Shown here: positions 29,227 to 38,224 of the stretch, piece by piece
How the letters are laid out: every line of letters starts with the position of its first letter
Numbering within the stretch: the stretch's first letter is position 1
Source of the DNA: JBGSUZ01 sp963677505
GTDB taxonomy: Bacteria; Bacillota; Clostridia; Peptostreptococcales; Acidaminobacteraceae
DNA: 64,000 bases
Assembly (NCBI GenBank): GCA_963677505.2
Contig: CAXXWB010000004.1
Location: forward strand, 124,001 to 188,000
Direction of reading: 5' to 3'
Notes under the pieces: model-generated
What the model was told of the DNA's origin: nothing
What the model saw: the letters and a program-made list of their open reading frames with translations, nothing else
Databases searched by the model: none
Made by a program: the position numbers and the translations under genes

Positions 29227-29577
29227 TTACCGTTTATAAAATGTATAACCTTCTTTTTCATACTTTTCTTTCCATATCATCCCTTGAAGGGTTAGCTCTT
29301 CTGAATAATCTATTATGGACTCATCTTCTGCATACTGGAGATGCTCTAAAATTTCAATTTCGAAAGCTCCTTCGCCTTCTACTTTCCACGCGGCTTGAAG
29401 GCCTCTGTTAGGGAATCCTCCACATTTAAGCTTAAATTCAGTGCCATTCATAGTACCTTTTAGGTCATTGGTTGACTGGATATGACAGATTTTTTCATTG
29501 AGATTTTTGACGATAAATGTACCCATGGGCTTTTTCATAGTTAAATACTGGGCTTTTAGTTCTTTTTTTCTGTTCAT
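29227..29577 (-). CDS. Small GIY-YIG-nuclease-family-like protein
   Basis: 116 residues from ATG 29577, with AAGGTG 6 bases upstream. The sequence (RKKELKAQYLTMKKPMGTF, IVKNLNEKICHIQSTNDLKG, FPNRGLQAAWKVEGEGAFE, YSEELTLQGMIWKEKYEKEG) matches a family annotated as GIY-YIG nuclease family in Clostridia and Bacilli. The canonical GIY and YIG tripeptides are not visible (GTF and CHI stand in their place), so nuclease activity is doubtful. Confidence 0.65.
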   Translation of the reverse strand: MNRKKELKAQYLTMKKPMGTFIVKNLNEKICHIQSTNDLKGTMNGTEFKLKCGGFPNRGLQAAWKVEGEGAFEIEILEHLQYAEDESIIDYSEELTLQGMIWKEKYEKEGYTFYKR

Positions 29578-29765
29578 TGATTTCACCTTCTTTTGTTAAT
29601 GGTTTGGTTTTTTTGCAATCTATTTATAAACCATATGCGTTTTATATGCATAAATATAGATTTACTAAATTAGTAATTTACTAGTTAAAATTATATGCAG
29701 GTGGGTGTCCGTTGTCAAGAGTGAGTTTCTTGGAGGAATGCACTGGAAGATGGATCAATTGTTGA

Positions 29766-29966
29766 AACCAACATCCAAAAACTAATTTATGGGTGCGAAA
29801 CGAGAAGTGTCAGGATACAGCATGTCAAAAATGCTCTTCCTATAGCTTTTGTAACGGAGGCTGTCCAGCTTACAAGATTGCCATGGGTAAAAATGTGCTC
29901 AATAAAAATATGAAATTGTTCAGTTGGTATTTTAGGCATATATTTAGACCTTTTAGGCTTTGGTAG
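29766..29966 (+). pseudogene. Remnant of a radical-SAM/SPASM peptide maturase (C-terminal end)
   Basis: A 66-codon open stretch ending in TAG, with no start. It reads NEKCQDTACQKC, SSYSFCNGGCPAYKIA, then MGKNVLNKNMKLF. The spacing C-x5-C-x2-C-x5-C-x3-C with NGGCP is the signature of the C-terminal SPASM Fe-S cluster of radical-SAM RiPP maturases. An upstream in-frame TGA and a neighbouring frame that is also partly coding-like indicate decay. It lies next to the peptide exporter genes, so a modified-peptide pathway probably existed here. Confidence 0.72.
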
Positions 29967-30081
29967 AGTTTACTTGTATTTAGGTTTAGGGTCTGTTGTG
30001 GTACTAATTATCACATTTACCTATTTAAGCATTTACACTCATAGGAAAAATAAGGTACAAGATGAGGTTATGCCATTTTGA
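29914..30081 (+). pseudogene. Small transmembrane ORF remnant
   Basis: 55 codons open after a stop, no credible start, ending TGA at 30079-30081. It contains one hydrophobic segment (YLGLGSVVVLIITFTYLSIY) followed by a basic tail. It overlaps the SPASM remnant in another frame and probably derives from a separate decayed gene of the same cluster. Confidence 0.35.
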
Positions 30082-30121
30082 CGTCTTCTTAACTTAATAA
30101 AGGAAAATAACTCCCTCGCCT

Positions 30122-31489
30122 CTAAAGTGACAACTGTAATTTCTCTAACAGCACCCAAAGAATTTTTTTGCGTTCAGAGACCACATGGGCTTCATAAGAC
30201 ATGCCCACTTTATAATAGCTGATGCCCGTACTTTCATCTACGGTTGCATCTGGACTGATTGAAATTATTTTGCCTTTTAAGAAGCCGTACTCTTTGTAAG
30301 ACAAGGCATCCAGTTTGAATTTCACGTCGTCACCCATTGACACTTTGCCCACATCTTGATTGCTCAGCGCCATCTCTGCCAGAAAATGCTCAGCCGCATC
30401 GTCTGGGGGAATAATCGTACACAGTATAGTCCCCGAGGCAATATAGTCACCAATAGCCAGCTCGGTTACTTGATTGAAAGTACCCGCCATGGTTGCCTTG
30501 ATATGACACTGTTCAATACTCAAATCCACCGCTTCCAGTTTCTTATCCAGTAAGTCAAGGTTCTTTTCCAATTCATTCTTTTGGGTTTGCCAACTGATCT
30601 GGCTTCCAACCCCTGTACTGGGCTCATTTTTGGTTAGGGTATTGATCAGTTCGTATTCAGAGGCCTTTAAGTTATCGATTTTTTCAAAGAGCTCATTTTT
30701 ATATTGAACGACAAACTGCTCCATGGCCAATTGGGCTGTCTCCAATGCCCTTTCATCGTTTTCTAAATCCAACTTGCTGGCGCTTCCGTTTGCATACAGT
30801 TCTTTTTGAATATTGTATTGTTTTAGGGTCGCGTCTTTCTTGCTTCTCAGGTTTTTTTGTTCCAAAACGAATTGTCTGTATTTTGAATCTAACGTGGACA
30901 ACTTACCTGTTTTGGGTGTCTCATTCCTTTGAATCCAGTCCAATAGGGTTTGTGCTTCCAAAATATCTTTCTTGACACGGGACAACTTGTCCTGAGTCAA
31001 TGCATTGGTTTCTTCACTGTATCGATTGTCCATCTGAAATTTTTCGAATTGAAAATAATAGGCCTCTTCATCGACTTTACTGAAAGGGTTCCCGCCATTT
31101 TCAAGGCCTTCAATAAACCGTTTCGTCATGTCCAGCTCGGTTTGAAGTTGCTGACGTTCTAAGGCAAGGGCGTTTTTTTGAACTTGGAGTTCGGTATCCT
31201 CTAAGCTCATAAGGAGCATGCCCTTTTCAACGGATTGATTCCGAGTGACGTAGAGGTCTTTGATTTTACCGCTGGTTTTACTGGTAATGGTGGCTGCAGT
31301 CTCCGTTGGTCTGACAGAGCCACGGGCTTTGACGACCACATCCACTTCTCCAAAATAAGCCCAAATCCCCACCACCAATAGGCAGGTCATCAAGCCATAA
31401 ATAAACCAAAGGGTAATCGGCAACAGTTTATGCTCCATCATCATACGGCTGTCCGTCATTTCATTTAGTTTTATCATTTTGACTTTCAT
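30122..31489 (-). CDS. HlyD-family secretion adaptor for the C39 exporter
   Basis: About 455 residues from ATG 31489, which overlaps the exporter stop (TCATGA) and is preceded by GGAGG. One N-terminal membrane segment (LLPITLWFIYGLMTCLLVVGIW), then a biotinyl-lipoyl-like half-motif (ARGSVRPTETAATITSKTSGKIKDLYV), a long coiled-coil region (~95-300), the second half of the lipoyl domain (HIKATMAGTFNQVTELAIGDYI) and a β-barrel domain. Adaptors of this kind pair with peptidase-containing ABC exporters for double-glycine peptides. Translational coupling to the exporter gene supports that pairing. Confidence 0.9.
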   Translation of the reverse strand: MKVKMIKLNEMTDSRMMMEHKLLPITLWFIYGLMTCLLVVGIWAYFGEVDVVVKARGSVRPTETAATITSKTSGKIKDLYVTRNQSVEKGMLLMSLEDTELQVQKNALALERQQLQTELDMTKRFIEGLENGGNPFSKVDEEAYYFQFEKFQMDNRYSEETNALTQDKLSRVKKDILEAQTLLDWIQRNETPKTGKLSTLDSKYRQFVLEQKNLRSKKDATLKQYNIQKELYANGSASKLDLENDERALETAQLAMEQFVVQYKNELFEKIDNLKASEYELINTLTKNEPSTGVGSQISWQTQKNELEKNLDLLDKKLEAVDLSIEQCHIKATMAGTFNQVTELAIGDYIASGTILCTIIPPDDAAEHFLAEMALSNQDVGKVSMGDDVKFKLDALSYKEYGFLKGKIISISPDATVDESTGISYYKVGMSYEAHVVSERKKILWVLLEKLQLSL

Positions 31490-33719
31490 GACGCCTTTAC
31501 CTCCACTGATTCTACATCTGAACACGGTAAAACATCCTTTGAGGTTTCAAACTGCCCCGCCCACATTTCATAATATCGGCCTTCCATGGCAAGCAGTTCC
31601 GCGTGGTTGCCCACTTCTAGGATCTCACCTTTTTCGAAGACGAATATTTGATCGCAATTTCGAATGGTACTGAGTCGATGAGCAATTAAAATAACCGTCA
31701 TTTCACCTGCAACGGACTCGATCGTAGCTTGAAGAGCCCGTTCTGTCACCGTATCCAAATTGCTGGTAGCTTCGTCCATAATCAGGACATCGGGATTTTT
31801 TAACAAAGCTCTGGCGATTGCCAAACGCTGTCTTTGTCCACCGGACATATTACTTCCATTTTCTTCAAGCCGCGATTCATATCTCAAAGGCATTTCGCAG
31901 ATAAACTCATGGGCTTTTGCTTTTTTGCAAGCTTCAACCACCTCATCCATGGTTAAGTTTGGGTTGCCCAGCATCATATTTTCAAGGATGCTGCCACTGA
32001 ACAAGAAGGTCTCTTGGTGGACATAGGCGATGCGCTCTCTAAGGACTGCCATCTGAAGGTCTTTGATGTTGTTGTCTGAAATGTAGATATCCCCTTTCTC
32101 AGGTTGATAATACTGAAGCAATAATTTGACCAAAGTCGTTTTGCCACTGCCGCTTTCACCCACAAAGGCAACCCGCTGACCTTTTTGAATATTCAAAGAA
32201 ACACCTTTTAGCGTAAGGGCCCTAGTGCCATAGCGAAACTCAAGATGGTCTACTCGAATGTCTCCCTTTAGAGTTGGAGGGGCCATTTTCTTGGATTCGA
32301 TGGCCGATTGTTCCAGTTCCAGTTCCAGTTCCAGCTCCAGGATTTCCCCCAACCGATCTGCCGCCACAATAGCCGTCTGCATGGTCGGTTGAAGATTAAT
32401 TAAGTTGGAAACCGGATCTACAAAGTAGGCAAGCAGGGAGTTGAAAACCATCAACTGTCCGAGGGTCAACTCACCTTTGATGACCTTATAAGCGCCAATC
32501 CACAAAATGAGGGTCCCCCCTAAGAGCCCTACCGTTCCCGTTATAGAGTTTCTTAAAAAATTCAATTTCATAAGGGTCAGACCCTTTTTCACTTGCTTGA
32601 TATACAGACCTTCCGTTTTTTCAGAAGCTTCTTTTTCTGCACGATAAGCCTTCAAAGTGTCGATGCCGTTAACGCTCTCATACAAATAGCTGTTGAGCAT
32701 TGCGCCATCTTCCATCAGCTGTTGATTGAGCTTTCTATAAGGTTTATTGAATACGATCACCGTCACACCATATAGAATAACCATGGCAAATGCGATGGCA
32801 AAGAGTGTGGGATTGCTGACGTAAAGTAGAATCCCCCTACAATCGCCATGAGGGTATCGATCATGACCGTGAGGGTAACCCCTGAAATTGCCTCTCGGAT
32901 ATTGCCCGCATCGGAGAACCGCGAAAGAATTTCCCCGGTTTTTCTCGTTCCGAAAAAATTCATCGGCAATTTGAGGACATGGTCATAGTAGCCCAGAATC
33001 AGGGGAATATCGATTCGAATGCTTAGATGGGCCAGCATGTAGCTTCTAAAAATATTGAGGAGTATTTTAAATACCCCTAAGCCGATGATGCCTGCCGAAA
33101 TAACGTGAAGGGTCCCCGTTAGGCCATAGGGAACGATGTCGTCCATAATAAATTTAAAGTAAAAGGCCCCGAGTACCCCTAAAAGCGTGTACAAAATAGA
33201 AGCAAAAAAGATGTGGAGGAGGAGCTTTTTCTGAGGAATGACCAAATGGAAAAAACGCTGGAATAGACCCTTGGTTTCGTCACCCTTGACAAATGAAGCC
33301 GTTGGGGTCAATAAGATGAGCACCCCTGTCCAAATTTGGAAAAAGTCCTCGGGCGTATAGAGAACCAGCCCCTTCCCCGGGTCTGCCACAACAACCTTTT
33401 CTTTAGTGATTTCATGAATCACGACATAATGCAGCAGATTGCCACTCATGACCACGTGAGCGATGGCTGGTAGAGGAAAATCGGTGAAGAAAGCCTCTTG
33501 ATCCCCTTTGACGCCTTTTGCCGTAAATCCTAGCTGTTCTGCGGCTTTAATCACACCGTAGGCGCTTGTCCCTTGTAAATCAGTGCCAGCCAGTTCTCTT
33601 ATTTTTGATACCGATAAGGAGAGTCCATGGGTTTTGGCGACAGTAGCTAAACAAGCCGCTCCACAATCTTTCATATCATGTTGTTCGACGCAGATGTATT
33701 TTTTAGAAAATTTAATCAC
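31486..33719 (-). pseudogene. C39-peptidase ABC exporter for double-glycine peptides, one frameshift
   Basis: Two frames (33719-~32800 and the downstream frame to 31486) make one ~745-residue protein. The GTG start at 33719 has TTTGGAGG 5 bases upstream. Domains: C39 cysteine peptidase (1-~130) with catalytic Cys in KDCGAACLA, His in LLHYVVIHE and Asp in VVADPGKG; six-helix exporter domain; nucleotide-binding domain with GESGSGKTT, MSGGQRQRLAIARALL and VLIMDEATSNLD. The C39 domain cuts the leader after GG during export. The frame break is near an AAA run at 32823-32825; one extra T on the coding strand restores GGFYFYVSNPTLFAIAFAMV. All motifs are intact. Confidence 0.9.
32311..32340. repeat. 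In-frame hexanucleotide repeat within the exporter gene
   Basis: Four exact TTCCAG units and one variant (CTCCAG), encoding a Leu-Glu run between the membrane domain and the nucleotide-binding domain. Slippage by whole units would change linker length without a frameshift. Confidence 0.85.
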
Positions 33720-33738
33720 AAAAACCTCCAAATATTAA

Positions 33739-33766
33739 AGTCACTCTATGAACATATAGAGTGACT
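33739..33766 (-). other. Leader hairpin before the exporter gene
   Basis: Perfect 11-bp stem AGTCACTCTAT/ATAGAGTGACT with a 6-base loop, ending ~20 bases upstream of the exporter start. It lies in the mRNA leader, just upstream of the ribosome binding site. It could protect the transcript or tune translation. No U-run follows directly, so it is not a standard terminator. Confidence 0.6.
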
Positions 33767-33856
33767 GCTTCTTTGGCAATAGGTTCTGCGTAACATGTCA
33801 TGAAAAGTGTCGTACTCTGTCGTTTTAAGTTTGTTTAATATTACTAATCCTTTTTA

Positions 33857-33885
33857 TTGGATTTTCAACCTATTTCAGCTATAAT
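33857..33885 (+). promoter_or_regulatory. Predicted promoter of the response-regulator/kinase operon
   Basis: TTGGAT (33857-33862), a 17-base spacer and TATAAT (33880-33885), 66 bases before the response-regulator ATG. The whole segment 33854-33956 is duplicated at 41066-41166, with the -10 conserved. AACTGAGTTAAT and ACAGTTAAT elements nearby could be LytTR-type binding sites, but this is unproven. Confidence 0.6.
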
Positions 33886-33950
33886 TAACTGAGTTAATAC
33901 AGAATTTACAGTTAATAATGAATAGGTCTCTTCCAAAAGGAGTTTTTAGG

Positions 33951-34661
33951 ATGTTAAAAATTGCTCTCTGCGATGATGAAGCCATTATACGGGAAACAAG
34001 TCAGTCCTTTATTATCAATCATCTTGAGAAAGAAGGCATTTTGGCAACCGTTGATTGCTACGAAAGCGCCGAATCCTTACTTCAATCGAGCATAGATTAT
34101 CAACTCTACATTTTAGACATTGATATGCCTGAAATGGATGGCATGACCCTCGCTTCCAAGTTAAAAATGGAGCAGCCCAGTGCACTGATTATCTTTGTCA
34201 CTTCTCATGAAGAAATGGTTTATAGTGCCTTTGAAGTAAAGGCCTTTCGCTTTATTCCAAAATCCTTTGATCAATGTAAGCTAACAGCTGCCCTTAACGA
34301 TGCTGTCAAAGAATTGGATGCCATTGAAAAAGATACTTTAACCATTGAAATTCTCCATAGAAGACTTTTGAAAATCCCCTTTAAAGAAATCTACTTTATC
34401 GAGACATTAGGAAGAAAGCTGCTCATTCACAGCAAAACTGAAACTTATAGTGTCAATTTGCGTATGAAGGAAATTGAAGAACAACTCAATCCAAAAATTT
34501 TTTTTAGGCTTCATACCAGCTTTATAGTGAATTTGGAACATATCCTAAAATATGACGCCAAAGAAGTAACCCTAGTGAACGGAACTATCATTCAAATGAG
34601 TCGTTTGAAATTTAAGGATTTTAAAACGTCTTATGTTCAATATCTAAAGAAACTGGTTTAA
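33951..34661 (+). CDS. LytTR-family response regulator (AgrA/ComE/BlpR-like)
   Basis: 236 residues from ATG 33951, with AAAAGGAG upstream; an in-frame ATG at 33918 lacks a ribosome binding site. Receiver domain: IALCDDE acidic pocket, phospho-acceptor Asp in LYILDIDMPEMDG, Thr in FVTSHEE and Lys in FIPKSFD. C-terminal LytTR DNA-binding domain: IYFIETLGRKLLIHSKTETY, FFRLHTSFIVNLEHI. Such regulators answer to peptide pheromones through AgrC/ComD-type kinases. It forms an operon with the kinase 36 bases downstream. Targets probably include the double-glycine peptide modules to the right (inference). Confidence 0.92.
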   Translation: MLKIALCDDEAIIRETSQSFIINHLEKEGILATVDCYESAESLLQSSIDYQLYILDIDMPEMDGMTLASKLKMEQPSALIIFVTSHEEMVYSAFEVKAFRFIPKSFDQCKLTAALNDAVKELDAIEKDTLTIEILHRRLLKIPFKEIYFIETLGRKLLIHSKTETYSVNLRMKEIEEQLNPKIFFRLHTSFIVNLEHILKYDAKEVTLVNGTIIQMSRLKFKDFKTSYVQYLKKLV

Positions 34662-34697
34662 AGTGATGCCATACTTTATCTTTTAGGGAGGTCTTTC

Positions 34698-36038
34698 GTG
34701 GAACAGATTATTCACTCGAGCATCTACTTACTCTCATGTGTCATCTTCATGGGAGTTCTTCTTTTTATAATCGATCGTTTTCTCACACGAAAAGACTACG
34801 GACTTAAGTACAGTTTTTTGTTTTTAGGTCTTTATTTAATGCTGTCGATGATTATAATGCTATCAGACCCAACAGCGCCAACCCTTATGACTCTATTTTT
34901 TGTTTTAATATATACGATGATTTTTTATAAGGAGAAGTTTACTCAAAAAATACTCATCTTTATACTGAGTTTGATTTCACTTTCTCTCATAGAAATTCTT
35001 TTGAAAACTGGGCTCACTTTTCTTTTCAAGATTAGCTACGGTGCCTTGCACACTTATGACAAAATGGTTTACTCCTATATCAATTTTACAGTAGAATTCC
35101 TACTAATTGGACTTTACTTATTCTTGGTTCGATTAAAAAAAATACCGCCGAACATTCCAATTCAGTCAATACCAAGATCCACTCAAATAGCCTATACTGC
35201 AATTCTTGTATTTACTTTCGTTTATTCTATTCTAATTGATTTTCAACTAGAAGATCTCCAAAACTTCAAAAATGATTCACTCTCCCATTTCTTAATGGCA
35301 ACGCTTTTTATGTTGATTGTCCTTGTCATAAGTGCACTGATTATCCTTCAAATCAATGCTCAAAACGATGCCCACAAACGCGCCAAAGCCATTGCGGAGC
35401 TTCAATTGTCCTATCAGTTGAAACACTATAGCCACTTAGAAGCTGCCATGCAAGAAACTCGAAAAATCAAACATGACATGAAACATCATCTGCTGTGTCT
35501 GAGCCATTTACTTCATGAATCACAAGTTGAAGAGGCCCTAAATTACATTATAGCTATGGATGGGAGAATTTTATCTATTGACTACACCATTGCGACTGGC
35601 AACAATATTATTGATGCCATATTAAACGAAAAAAAAGACGTGGCACATAGCGCCGATATAGCCTTAGAACTATCAGGTGTTTTCCCTGCTAACCTTGACC
35701 AATATATCAAGCCCATTGACCTGTGTACCATTATTTCTAACTCGTTAGATAACGCCATAGAAGCTACTCAAGTTTACTCAGGGGATCAAAAACGCCAAAT
35801 TATGATTTTATCAAATTACCAGCATAGTACTTGGCTTTTCAGCGTTCAAAATCCTACTAACGCAATTACTATTCAATCTAACGGACGCATTGCAACAACA
35901 AAGAAGGACAACCAGTCCCATGGCTTTGGTTTAATAAATATCAAGGAAACTGTAGCTAAATATTCAGGAAGCGCCGATTTTACAGTCGCCGAAGATCTAT
36001 TTACTTTGGATGTCATATTGCAATTGGAAAATAGATAG
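34698..36038 (+). CDS. AgrC/ComD-like peptide-sensing histidine kinase
   Basis: 446 residues, GTG start with AGGGAGG upstream. About six N-terminal membrane segments (1-~215) replace a periplasmic sensor domain, as in AgrC/ComD. Then a coiled coil with ETRKIKHDMKHHLLCLSHLL containing the phospho-accepting His, and an HPK10-type ATPase domain with N box IISNSLDNAIEA and G box SHGFGLINIKETVAKYSG. No agrB/agrD pair is present, so the likely ligand is a double-glycine peptide exported by the neighbouring C39 transporter, as in ComCDE/Blp systems. That pairing is inference. Confidence 0.92.
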   Translation: MEQIIHSSIYLLSCVIFMGVLLFIIDRFLTRKDYGLKYSFLFLGLYLMLSMIIMLSDPTAPTLMTLFFVLIYTMIFYKEKFTQKILIFILSLISLSLIEILLKTGLTFLFKISYGALHTYDKMVYSYINFTVEFLLIGLYLFLVRLKKIPPNIPIQSIPRSTQIAYTAILVFTFVYSILIDFQLEDLQNFKNDSLSHFLMATLFMLIVLVISALIILQINAQNDAHKRAKAIAELQLSYQLKHYSHLEAAMQETRKIKHDMKHHLLCLSHLLHESQVEEALNYIIAMDGRILSIDYTIATGNNIIDAILNEKKDVAHSADIALELSGVFPANLDQYIKPIDLCTIISNSLDNAIEATQVYSGDQKRQIMILSNYQHSTWLFSVQNPTNAITIQSNGRIATTKKDNQSHGFGLINIKETVAKYSGSADFTVAEDLFTLDVILQLENR

Positions 36039-36118
36039 ATTGAGATGGGAAACGACATATTACGTCATGATTTCATACATAGTATGTCAACTCTATTGAA
36101 TTTCAGTAAATTAAAGAT

Positions 36119-36161
36119 TAAAGTTGCAATAGAAATTAATTCTTATGCGACTTTATTTTTA
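36119..36161 (+). terminator. Probable terminator between the kinase and the first peptide gene
   Basis: Imperfect stem TAAAGT-GCA…/…TGC-ACTTTA with a mismatch in the middle, followed by TTTTTATT. It would separate the kinase transcript from the first small peptide gene, or act as a partial attenuator. Confidence 0.45.
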
Positions 36162-36181
36162 TTAGGATAGGAGAAATTAAA

Positions 36182-36349
36182 ATGGATAGAGCTCAAAAAG
36201 ATATTCAGGGATTTTCGAAGTTGAATGAGGTAGAATTATTGGAGATTGAAGGCGGTAATAGCATAGTTGATTGTGTAAAAGAGTTTATTAAAAGAATTGA
36301 CAAAGGAAATTCTCAAAGCGAAAAGGATCACCCTATTAAAAGAGGGTAA
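36182..36349 (+). CDS. Double-glycine-leader peptide P1, candidate pheromone or bacteriocin
   Basis: 55 residues, ATG behind ATAGGAGAAATTAAA. The leader ends KLNEVELLEIEGG, a near-perfect double-glycine C39 leader (hydrophobic residues at -4, -7, -12 and GG at -2/-1). The 30-residue core starts NSIVDCVKEFIKRI, which could form an amphipathic helix, and has a charged tail (KGNSQSEKDHPIKRG) with one Cys. It directly follows the two-component genes, where comC- or blpC-like pheromone genes usually lie. Direct evidence of export or sensing is absent. Confidence 0.78.
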   Translation: MDRAQKDIQGFSKLNEVELLEIEGGNSIVDCVKEFIKRIDKGNSQSEKDHPIKRG

Positions 36350-36376
36350 TTAGAAACGAACAGGTGGAGATTCTTA

Positions 36377-36589
36377 ATGAATAATCTAATGGAAATGAAC
36401 TTAACAAAACCTAAAAACTATGATGCCAAATATGCTGTCCTGTTCAATCATCTTTCCGAGCAACTCAAGCAAGTATTAGATGTTGCCTTCGAAGAGGACA
36501 GTTTGGATTATTTTAAGATTGAAATATCCAATCACAATGGCAGCATTCAACTGGATTACCAATTTAGAGATCGGACTAAGGTGTATTAA
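36377..36589 (+). CDS. Small acidic hypothetical protein next to P1
   Basis: 70 residues, ATG behind CAGGTGGAG, starting 27 bases after P1. No GG leader, signal peptide or membrane segment. Contains LFNHLSEQLKQVLDVAFEEDS and FKIEISNHNGSIQLDYQF. No family recognised. Its place in a one-operon arrangement with P1 suggests an immunity or peptide-associated role, but nothing in the sequence shows it. Confidence 0.6.
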   Translation: MNNLMEMNLTKPKNYDAKYAVLFNHLSEQLKQVLDVAFEEDSLDYFKIEISNHNGSIQLDYQFRDRTKVY

Positions 36590-36695
36590 ACGACTCATTT
36601 TTACAAATTAATATATTTACTCAATTATTTGTCAGGTCACAAGTCAAATAATCGGCTAAGAATGCTGAGGTGATTGGAGCTCCTTCACAAACTTA

Positions 36696-36730
36696 CTTTT
36701 ATTCCCACCTTAACTAAGGCGGAATAAAAG
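36696..36730 (+). promoter_or_regulatory. Conserved hairpin H1, copy a (module 1)
   Basis: 10-bp outer stem CTTTTATTCC/GGAATAAAAG, small internal loop, inner CCTT/AAGG and a 4-base loop, 35 bases upstream of peptide P3. The same structure recurs at 38574-38602 before peptide P4. A shared element directly upstream of both peptide genes suggests common control (processing, attenuation or protein binding). Confidence 0.7.
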
Positions 36731-36765
36731 ATGTTCACTAAATTAAGAAAGTGGAGGTAATTAGT

Positions 36766-36948
36766 ATGTTGAAAGATTTGAACGTAAAGGAAACAATGAG
36801 TATTAGTGGCGGCACTACAGATCCTGGAGCTGGTTGTGGAAGCAATATTCCTGATCGCAAGCCTAATGTCAGTAGTATCGCAACTGAAAATATGGTTAGC
36901 CCCCATGGTGGATCAATAACAGGTCATTTATTTGATGCAGTCCGATAG
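36766..36948 (+). CDS. Double-glycine-leader peptide P3
   Basis: 60 residues from ATG 36766, with GTGGAGG 8 bases upstream. A short leader MLKDLNVKETMSISGG ends in GG. The core begins TTDPGAGCGSNIPDRK and is Gly/Ser/Asn-rich with a single Cys and a C-terminal HLFDAVR. It is not hydrophobic and lacks a pore-forming look. It is followed by hairpin 36960-37007 and a transglutaminase-like gene, the same order as around P4. Confidence 0.78.
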   Translation: MLKDLNVKETMSISGGTTDPGAGCGSNIPDRKPNVSSIATENMVSPHGGSITGHLFDAVR

Positions 36949-36959
36949 TTAAGAAATTA

Positions 36960-37007
36960 GAATATCAAGTGAGGGAGTGATTATGTATACTCCTACTCTT
37001 GATATTC
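36960..37007 (+). other. Hairpin H2 after P3
   Basis: Long stem GAATATCAAG…/…CTTGATATTC with an inner GGAGT/ACTCC, 11 bases after the P3 stop, followed by GTTTATG. It could terminate or attenuate transcription so that the peptide is made in excess of the downstream protein. P4 has an equivalent hairpin. Confidence 0.7.
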
Positions 37008-37069
37008 GTTTATGTTATGTATATATTAGCTAGCAATTTCCATTAAATTTTTAAATTTTGGAGAACTCA

Positions 37070-38162
37070 ATGAAAAGAATTATTTTAATTCCATTAACTA
37101 TAGCAATCGTTGGAGCATGTATATTCTTTTTTACTGGTTTTAGTAAACCCGTTGAAATTCATGAGATTGGTATACATACTAAATTGCTAGATAGCCAGTT
37201 AAATAGTTATGAAATACACACTTATTGCGACGATAATAACTTGGATTATGAAAAAATAGTTTTTTATGAAGCTGAATTTTCTGTTTTTAATCGCGGAAAT
37301 TTTTACGGAAAAACTACATTGCCAATTTTCAATCCAGATACAATTAAAAGTATTCTGGCTGTGTATAGCAGTATGCCAATAGATTTAAATAGAACAAACT
37401 CGTCAGATTTATATCGCCTTGAACTAGATTCGAAGTGGCTTGAAAAACAGCCAATAGGAGAGTTTATTGAACCTTTAAAAATTAAATATGTTATGCAAAT
37501 CAGTGATCTCAGCGAATTGCCAAGTCAAGACCTAATCAGTCAAGCTCAATCAAAACAAATAATTCAAAATGTTGTAGATTTTTCAAACTTAAAACCAGTA
37601 AAAGAAGTAGCCGATGATATTAGGAAAAAGATGCCTATTAATTTGCAAGACAATCTTAAATCGGTAGTTTCTGAGTATTGTTTGTGGATAAAGAAAAATA
37701 TTTCATACCCTGCGGAAAAATGATATTGAAGCTTTGAGGGGGAGCTATATCAACTTGTCCAATTCAAAATTAACCCTTGAAACAAGAGTGGGGATTTGTG
37801 AGGATAACGCAAACTTGCTAAAAGACTTTCTAAATAGCCAAGGTATTGAAGCTTATTATGTAAATGGGATTCTGCCAAAGAACTCAACGGATCAATCACT
37901 ATTGCCAGAAGAAAACAACGGACATGCAGTCGTATTGATTAAAACTTCAAGAGGATATTATCTGGTGGACCCAACAACTCAAGACATTCAAAAAAGCATT
38001 CCAAAGACACTCAAAAACGGTAAAGTAATAAATGTTTCAAGTAGTGATCAAAGCGATATATTAAAAACTTTCCCGATATTTATAAGAGATATTAAGCCTC
38101 TATCATTAAGATTATCTGGCCTCAAATTTACTGAAAAGAAAATCAAATATATTAGGAAGTAG
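37070..38162 (+). pseudogene. Transglutaminase-like membrane-anchored protein TG1, one frameshift
   Basis: Two frames join into ~364 residues, the same as paralogues TG2 and TG3. Starts at ATG 37070 with TTGGAG 6 bases upstream. Residues 1-~24 form a membrane anchor (IILIPLTIAIVGACIFFFTG). The C-terminal transglutaminase-like core has Cys in TRVGICEDNANLL, His in NNGHAVVLIKT and Asp in YYLVDPTTQ. The break is at an A5 run (37716-37720): with four A's the frame continues SYPAENDIEALRGSYINL, matching SYPADESFQSALKYIQL of TG2. The triad is complete, so an active papain-like/transglutaminase fold is possible if the shift is an artefact. Confidence 0.85.
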
Positions 38163-38224
38163 TTAGCAACAGATACGTTAATTTAAATCTTACAATATAT
38201 TAATATAATAAAGGAGTACCCTAA

